From NCBI GenBank assembly GCA_008081045.1, contig VMDC01000001.1:1-64000 (forward strand): a DNA stretch of 64,000 nucleotides, written 5' to 3'. The stretch is from Gammaproteobacteria bacterium (GTDB lineage Bacteria; Pseudomonadota; Gammaproteobacteria; Pseudomonadales; Pseudohongiellaceae). Of the stretch, positions 60,061 through 64,000 are shown piece after piece (position 1 is the stretch's first letter; each line of letters starts with the position of its first letter). Below the pieces are notes generated by a model that did no database searches, was not told where the DNA came from, and was given only the letters and a program-made list of their open reading frames with translations. The position numbers and the translations under genes were made by a program.

Positions 60061-62178
60061 CTACCAGATCCTGATGCGTTGCTCTGGCGGCAGGTAAAGC
60101 GCTTCATCAGACTGTACGTTGAAAGCCTCGTACCACTCAGTAAAGTTGCGCACGACGCCGTTCACTCTGAATTCAGACGGAGAATGTGGATCGGTCGTCA
60201 GCCGCTGGATGAGAGCATCCTCGCGGTATTTGCGCTGCCAGACTTGGGCCCACGCCAGAAAGAAACGCTGGTCGCCGGTCAAGCCTTCGATCACCGGCGC
60301 TTCCTCGCCGTTGAGTGCCATTTTATAGGCTCGGTAGGCCAGTGACAGACCACCGACGTCACCGATATTTTCTCCGAGGGTAAAGCGACCGTCGATGAAG
60401 TAGCCGGGCACCGGTTCGAACTGGCTGTATTGCTCGGCGAGGGCATCGGCTTGGGACTCGAAGTTGGCGCGGTCCGCATCAGTCCACCAGTTACGCTGGA
60501 CTCCCTGCCAATCTGATTTAGAGCCTTGGTCATCGAAGCCATGGCCCATTTCGTGGCCAATCACTGCACCGATGCCGCCATAGTTGACTGCAAGGTCAGC
60601 AGCAGGGTCGAAAAACGGTGGCTGCAGAATACCGGCCGGAAAGACAATCTCATTGAAAGAGGGATTGTAATAGGCATTGACTGTTTGTGGCGTCATGCCC
60701 CATTCCTCGCGGTCAGTCGGCTGACCCAGCCGGCCAATTTCGTCCTCATAGTTGAACAGTCGGATGTTCTGCGCGTTCTGAAACAGGTTGTCCCTGCTGA
60801 TAGCGATAGACGAAAAATCTTTCCATTCATCTGGATACGCGATTTTCGGTCTGAAGGCTTCCAACTTTTTATAGGCTTCCTCTTTGGTATCTGCACTCAT
60901 CCAGTCGTTCTGTTCAATGCTCTGACGCAGTGCTGTACGAAGATTCTCCACCAGCTCATCCATCTGTGCCTTGGCAGATTCGGGAAAGTGACGTTGGACG
61001 TAAACTTGTCCGATCGCTTCGCCCAGGCTGCTCAGGGAGCCAACCCGCATCACGCCTCGCTCCCAGCGTTCGCGCTGCTCAGGCACGCCATTCAGCACTG
61101 TCGAGTAGAAATGGAATGCCTCTTGATCAATCTCTTCCGACAGTACGCTCGCGCTGTCGACGATAAAGCGGTAGGTCATGAAGCTCTTCCATTCTTCCAC
61201 GGGCCGTGAGGCAACAAGCTCAATGATGGGAGACATGGCGCTTGGGTAGGACACGTTGAGGTCAGTAAGATTCTCTATGCCTGCCGCGGCGAAATAGCTG
61301 TCCCAGTCGAGGCCGGCATACTCGGCCTTGAAATCCTCATAGGACATCGGATTGTAGGTTAGATCGCGATTACGTCGCTGGGACCTTGGCCAGGTATGCT
61401 CCGCAACCCGCGTTTCGAGTGCCAGTATCGCTGCTGCTTTGGTGTCGCTGTCTTCAATGCCGGCGAAATCCAGAATCCGGGTGATATGTGCAACATACTC
61501 TTCACGGACTTTGATGAATTCTTCGGTGTCTTCAAGGTAATAATCACGATCCGGCAACCCCAGACCACCGACCGACAGGTTGAGCTGATGGCGGTCTGCA
61601 TCGGAGCGGTCAGCGCCGATATAAAAGCCGAAAGGGCTGGCGGTATTGTCAATCTGTGCTCGACCGAGGGCGGCGATGAGTTGCTCGCGAGTCTCAATCT
61701 GATCGAGCGTGGTCAGACCCGGCAGCAGGGGACTGATTCCCAGCTCATTCAGGGTTTCGACATCCATGTAGCTCAGATAGTAATCGCTGATCTTCTGTTC
61801 GATTGAGCCCATGGCCGGCTCTCTGGAGGACAGATCGTCGATAATGGTGCGAACACGCTGATCGGACCGGTCACTCAGAACCGTAAACGACCCGTAGTTG
61901 CTGCGGCTGGCCGGCAGCTCAAAGCTGTCCAGCCATTTGCCGTTGGCGTAGCGGAAAAAGTCATCCCCCGGGCGAATGTCCGGATCCTGATGGCTCAGGT
62001 CTACGCCAAAACTGCCAAGTTCGGGTCCGGCATTCTCGGACTCGCCGCCAGCGCCGGCGCTTTGCGGGGTTGCAGCGGTGACTTGAGGGCTGGCCTCCGG
62101 GGCGGGCGTGTCTTCAGAGCCGCAGGAAATCAGTAGTACACAGAAGATGGCTGCTAATACTTTTACAGGCGATGACAT
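60061..62178 (-). CDS. pepO: M13 (neprilysin/PepO) family metallopeptidase lipoprotein
   Basis: 705-residue zinc endopeptidase. The ATG at 62178 has GGAGGA nearby; the track start adds four residues. The signal ends in the lipobox LISC, so the mature protein is probably membrane anchored by Cys, followed by a Ser/Ala/Glu/Pro-rich linker and the FRYANGKWLDS block. Catalytic motifs: HEMGH (HExxH), ENIGDVGG (ExxxD) and NAYYNPSFNEIVFPAGILQPPFF. It cleaves oligopeptides of less than about 40 residues. Clean terminator downstream. Confidence 0.93.
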   Translation of the reverse strand: MSSPVKVLAAIFCVLLISCGSEDTPAPEASPQVTAATPQSAGAGGESENAGPELGSFGVDLSHQDPDIRPGDDFFRYANGKWLDSFELPASRSNYGSFTVLSDRSDQRVRTIIDDLSSREPAMGSIEQKISDYYLSYMDVETLNELGISPLLPGLTTLDQIETREQLIAALGRAQIDNTASPFGFYIGADRSDADRHQLNLSVGGLGLPDRDYYLEDTEEFIKVREEYVAHITRILDFAGIEDSDTKAAAILALETRVAEHTWPRSQRRNRDLTYNPMSYEDFKAEYAGLDWDSYFAAAGIENLTDLNVSYPSAMSPIIELVASRPVEEWKSFMTYRFIVDSASVLSEEIDQEAFHFYSTVLNGVPEQRERWERGVMRVGSLSSLGEAIGQVYVQRHFPESAKAQMDELVENLRTALRQSIEQNDWMSADTKEEAYKKLEAFRPKIAYPDEWKDFSSIAISRDNLFQNAQNIRLFNYEDEIGRLGQPTDREEWGMTPQTVNAYYNPSFNEIVFPAGILQPPFFDPAADLAVNYGGIGAVIGHEMGHGFDDQGSKSDWQGVQRNWWTDADRANFESQADALAEQYSQFEPVPGYFIDGRFTLGENIGDVGGLSLAYRAYKMALNGEEAPVIEGLTGDQRFFLAWAQVWQRKYREDALIQRLTTDPHSPSEFRVNGVVRNFTEWYEAFNVQSDEALYLPPEQRIRIW

Positions 62179-62333
62179 GTTTTCCTCCAATCATCATTTG
62201 TCGAGCGAGGCGGAAGTATACCCGAATCCCGGGGACAGTTGGCCCGGGTGCTCCCCGAACCTCCGCAACGTTGACGGTTCACTGCCACTGAGTGATTGAC
62301 TGTGTCGAAGCGTTTACCTACCGCTGGTCTCGC

Positions 62334-62401
62334 TTTATCAATAGTCTTACTTTATCAATGGTCTTACCTTATCAATGGTCCTACCTTATCAAAGGTCTTT
62401 G
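62334..62401. repeat. 17-bp tandem repeat, four copies
   Basis: Four head-to-tail 17-mers with consensus YTTATCAATGGTCTTAC: TTTATCAATAGTCTTAC, TTTATCAATGGTCTTAC, CTTATCAATGGTCCTAC and CTTATCAAAGGTCTTTG. The unit is not a multiple of three, so it is not coding. The last copy forms the left part of a perfect palindrome. The array lies about 76 bp before the amidohydrolase start at 62478. Confidence 0.9.
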
Positions 62402-62405
62402 ATAA
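62386..62405. promoter_or_regulatory. perfect 20-bp palindrome, candidate operator
   Basis: TTATCAAAG-GT-CTTTGATAA: 9-bp arms about a GT centre. The left arm is the fourth 17-mer unit, and the preceding copies repeat TTATCAA half-sites at 17-bp intervals. No T tract follows. This looks like a regulator-binding site about 73 bp before the 62478 gene. Confidence 0.6.
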
Positions 62406-62477
62406 CGATACACTGCCGCCTGATCAGAAGACGCGGCTACCAGAGTCATACGCAGGTTCAGAGCAGGAGGTTGACCC

Positions 62478-64000
62478 ATGACGCGAATTACCCGCATTTT
62501 GGCGTATCAGATTGTTTCCACTGTGGCCGCAGTGACACTGTTCAGCAGTCTCACAGTTCAGTCCACGGCTCAGGAAACCTCGACGCCAAACGGCATTGCC
62601 GATAATCGCGCCGGTGCGTACGCGCTGACGAACGCCCAGCTCTATCAGTCAGACGGCAGTTACCGTAACGGCAGCCTGTTAATCAGGAACGGTCGCATTG
62701 TTTCAGTGCAGGACAATGAACGGGTTCCTGACGGCTTTTTTGCGATTGATCTGGGTGGGAAGTATCTGTATCCCGGTCTGATTGATATTTACACCGATTT
62801 GGGCTTGCCTGAACTGGAGTCAGTCGACGGCAATGGTGCGGCAGAAAATCTGTTTCCTTCCAACGGCGCACTGAATGCCAACGATGCGATTCGCGCCAAC
62901 TTCCGCGCCAGTACTGCTTACCGCACCGATGAAAATGCCGTGCGCAACTTTCGTGAACTGGGGTTTTCCACGGTGCTCAGCCATCGCGCGGACGGTATTG
63001 CCCGCGGCACATCTGCGCTGATTACGCTGGGTGACCAGAATGCGAATGAGGCCATTATTCTGCCTGATGTGGCAGCGCATTATTCACTGGATAAGGGCAG
63101 TTCGACTCAATCCATGCCAACCTCTCTGATGGGGTCATTCGCCCTGATCAGGCAGACCTTTCTGGATGCAGCCTGGTTCACGAAGCAGCAGCCGCGACCG
63201 TTTACTGATGACACGCTTGAAGCGTGGCAGGCGATTCAATCACTCCCCCAGATTATGGAAGTAGAAAACTGGCAGCAGGCGCTGACCGCAGACAAAGTTG
63301 GGGATGAATTCGATACCCAGTACATCCTGAAAACGGCCGGAGACAGTTACAAACGCGCCGATCTGATTGCGGCAACCAATGCTTCTCTGATCGTGCCCCT
63401 GAATTTCCCGGAAGCGCCTGAGGTGACTGATCCGATTGCGGCGGAAGATGTCTCTCTGGACGCGCTCAAGCATTGGGAGCTGGCACCGTTTAACGCGCGC
63501 CTGCTCGTCGAAGCCGGTATAGAGTTTGCGCTGACCAGTGGTGCCGATCCCGGCTTCTGGTCCGATTTGAGAAAGGCCGTGGCCAGCGGTCTGTCCGAGG
63601 CTGACGCCATCAATGCGCTGACCAGCGTACCGGCGGCGATGCTTGGCGCATCCGATCAGATCGGGTCTCTGCGGGAAAATGCACTGGCGAATTTTCTGAT
63701 TACCAACGGGCCGCTACTGGAGGAAGAAACGGTCCTGCTGGAAAACTGGATAGCGGGCGAGCGTTATCTGCTCAACGAAGATTTTGACAACCGGGCCGGT
63801 CGTTACCAGCTGAACGTCGGCTCTGAGAGCTACGAACTCTCTCTGACTGTTGACGGTGGCGAGCCCAGTGCAGAGCTGCTGTTGCCGGGTGAGCAGACCC
63901 GTCCGGTCAATCTGGAGCTGGGCCCTGATCTGATTACCCTCAATTTTGTCTACGATGAGGAAGGAAATCAGCTGCGCCTGACAGGCTGGTCGACCGAGCA
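62478..64000 (+). CDS. exported amidohydrolase-fold protein, truncated by window end
   Basis: A 507-codon open frame runs from the ATG at 62478 (CAGGAGG 7 bp upstream) off the right edge. A signal peptide is present (ILAYQIVSTVAAVTLFSSLTVQSTAQ), then an amidohydrolase composite domain: ALTNAQLYQSDGSYRNGSLLIRNGRI, and YLYPGLIDIYTDLGLPE where active members have an HxH metal motif. Here the His residues are missing (IDIYTD), so this half may be non-catalytic. Members like this are often about 1000 residues; the rest is outside the window. The ORF track does not list it because there is no stop. Confidence 0.8.
   Translation, partial: MTRITRILAYQIVSTVAAVTLFSSLTVQSTAQETSTPNGIADNRAGAYALTNAQLYQSDGSYRNGSLLIRNGRIVSVQDNERVPDGFFAIDLGGKYLYPGLIDIYTDLGLPELESVDGNGAAENLFPSNGALNANDAIRANFRASTAYRTDENAVRNFRELGFSTVLSHRADGIARGTSALITLGDQNANEAIILPDVAAHYSLDKGSSTQSMPTSLMGSFALIRQTFLDAAWFTKQQPRPFTDDTLEAWQAIQSLPQIMEVENWQQALTADKVGDEFDTQYILKTAGDSYKRADLIAATNASLIVPLNFPEAPEVTDPIAAEDVSLDALKHWELAPFNARLLVEAGIEFALTSGADPGFWSDLRKAVASGLSEADAINALTSVPAAMLGASDQIGSLRENALANFLITNGPLLEEETVLLENWIAGERYLLNEDFDNRAGRYQLNVGSESYELSLTVDGGEPSAELLLPGEQTRPVNLELGPDLITLNFVYDEEGNQLRLTGWSTE

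Noticed and set aside
62296-62481. 61-codon ORF spanning the 17-bp repeats
   Set aside because: The repeat unit is not a multiple of three, the ORF lacks a ribosome site and overlaps the start of the next gene.

Overview
The window reads as chromosomal DNA of a free-living, probably marine, gammaproteobacterium. Evidence: psd, rsgA, orn and queG lie together as in Escherichia and Pseudomonas; nudF-yqiB-cpdA-yqiA-parE-parC keeps the enterobacterial order; the EF-P lysylation genes epmB/efp/epmA, a monomeric NADP isocitrate dehydrogenase and a Pds (proteobacterial dedicated sortase) regulatory module are present. I cannot assign a genus from sequence alone. I saw no rRNA, tRNA, insertion sequence, prophage or CRISPR array.

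Layout. 0-6 kb: rpiA and psd (minus), rsgA and orn (plus), then queG and a YbdL-type aminotransferase (minus). A 15-unit, 7-bp repeat array sits between orn and queG. 6-15 kb: ovoA (ovothiol synthase), tolC, thiC with no visible TPP riboswitch, an M14 carboxypeptidase, an AroF-like DAHP synthase and a GST-fold protein. 15.6-19.7 kb: pdsO, pdsR and pdsS, without the sortase or its substrate. 19.7-28.4 kb: a DUF2889 protein, ppiC, an in-frame fusion of a thioredoxin-type arsenate reductase to ADP-ribose pyrophosphatase, then yqiB, cpdA, yqiA, parE and parC. 28.4-36.7 kb: a YtjB/AhpA-like membrane protein with a degenerate cyclase-like domain, the EF-P module, a D-amino acid transaminase, a GNAT enzyme and icd.

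36.8-50.6 kb is more accessory. It holds secreted proteins of unknown function, a RnfD-like membrane protein paired with a SUMF1-domain protein, an Old Yellow Enzyme/diheme cytochrome c pair, a microcin-like double-glycine precursor with a small membrane protein behind it, a cytochrome c'-like protein and an ABC-2 exporter. 50.8-64 kb is a peptide/amide degradation zone: serine hydrolase, DUF917 protein, hydantoinase/oxoprolinase, NCS1 permease, M20 peptidase, N-acyl-D-amino acid deacylase-like protein, M13 metallopeptidase and a truncated amidohydrolase. In that zone permease, hydantoinase and DUF917 genes are chained by ATGA overlaps.

The best candidates for something undescribed are the microcin-like two-gene cassette at 46.2-46.9 kb with a perfect palindrome upstream, the ArsC-Nudix fusion, the sortase-less Pds module, and two short-period repeat arrays (7 bp at 3.8 kb, 17 bp at 62.3 kb). 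The 17-bp array ends in a perfect palindrome just before a gene.
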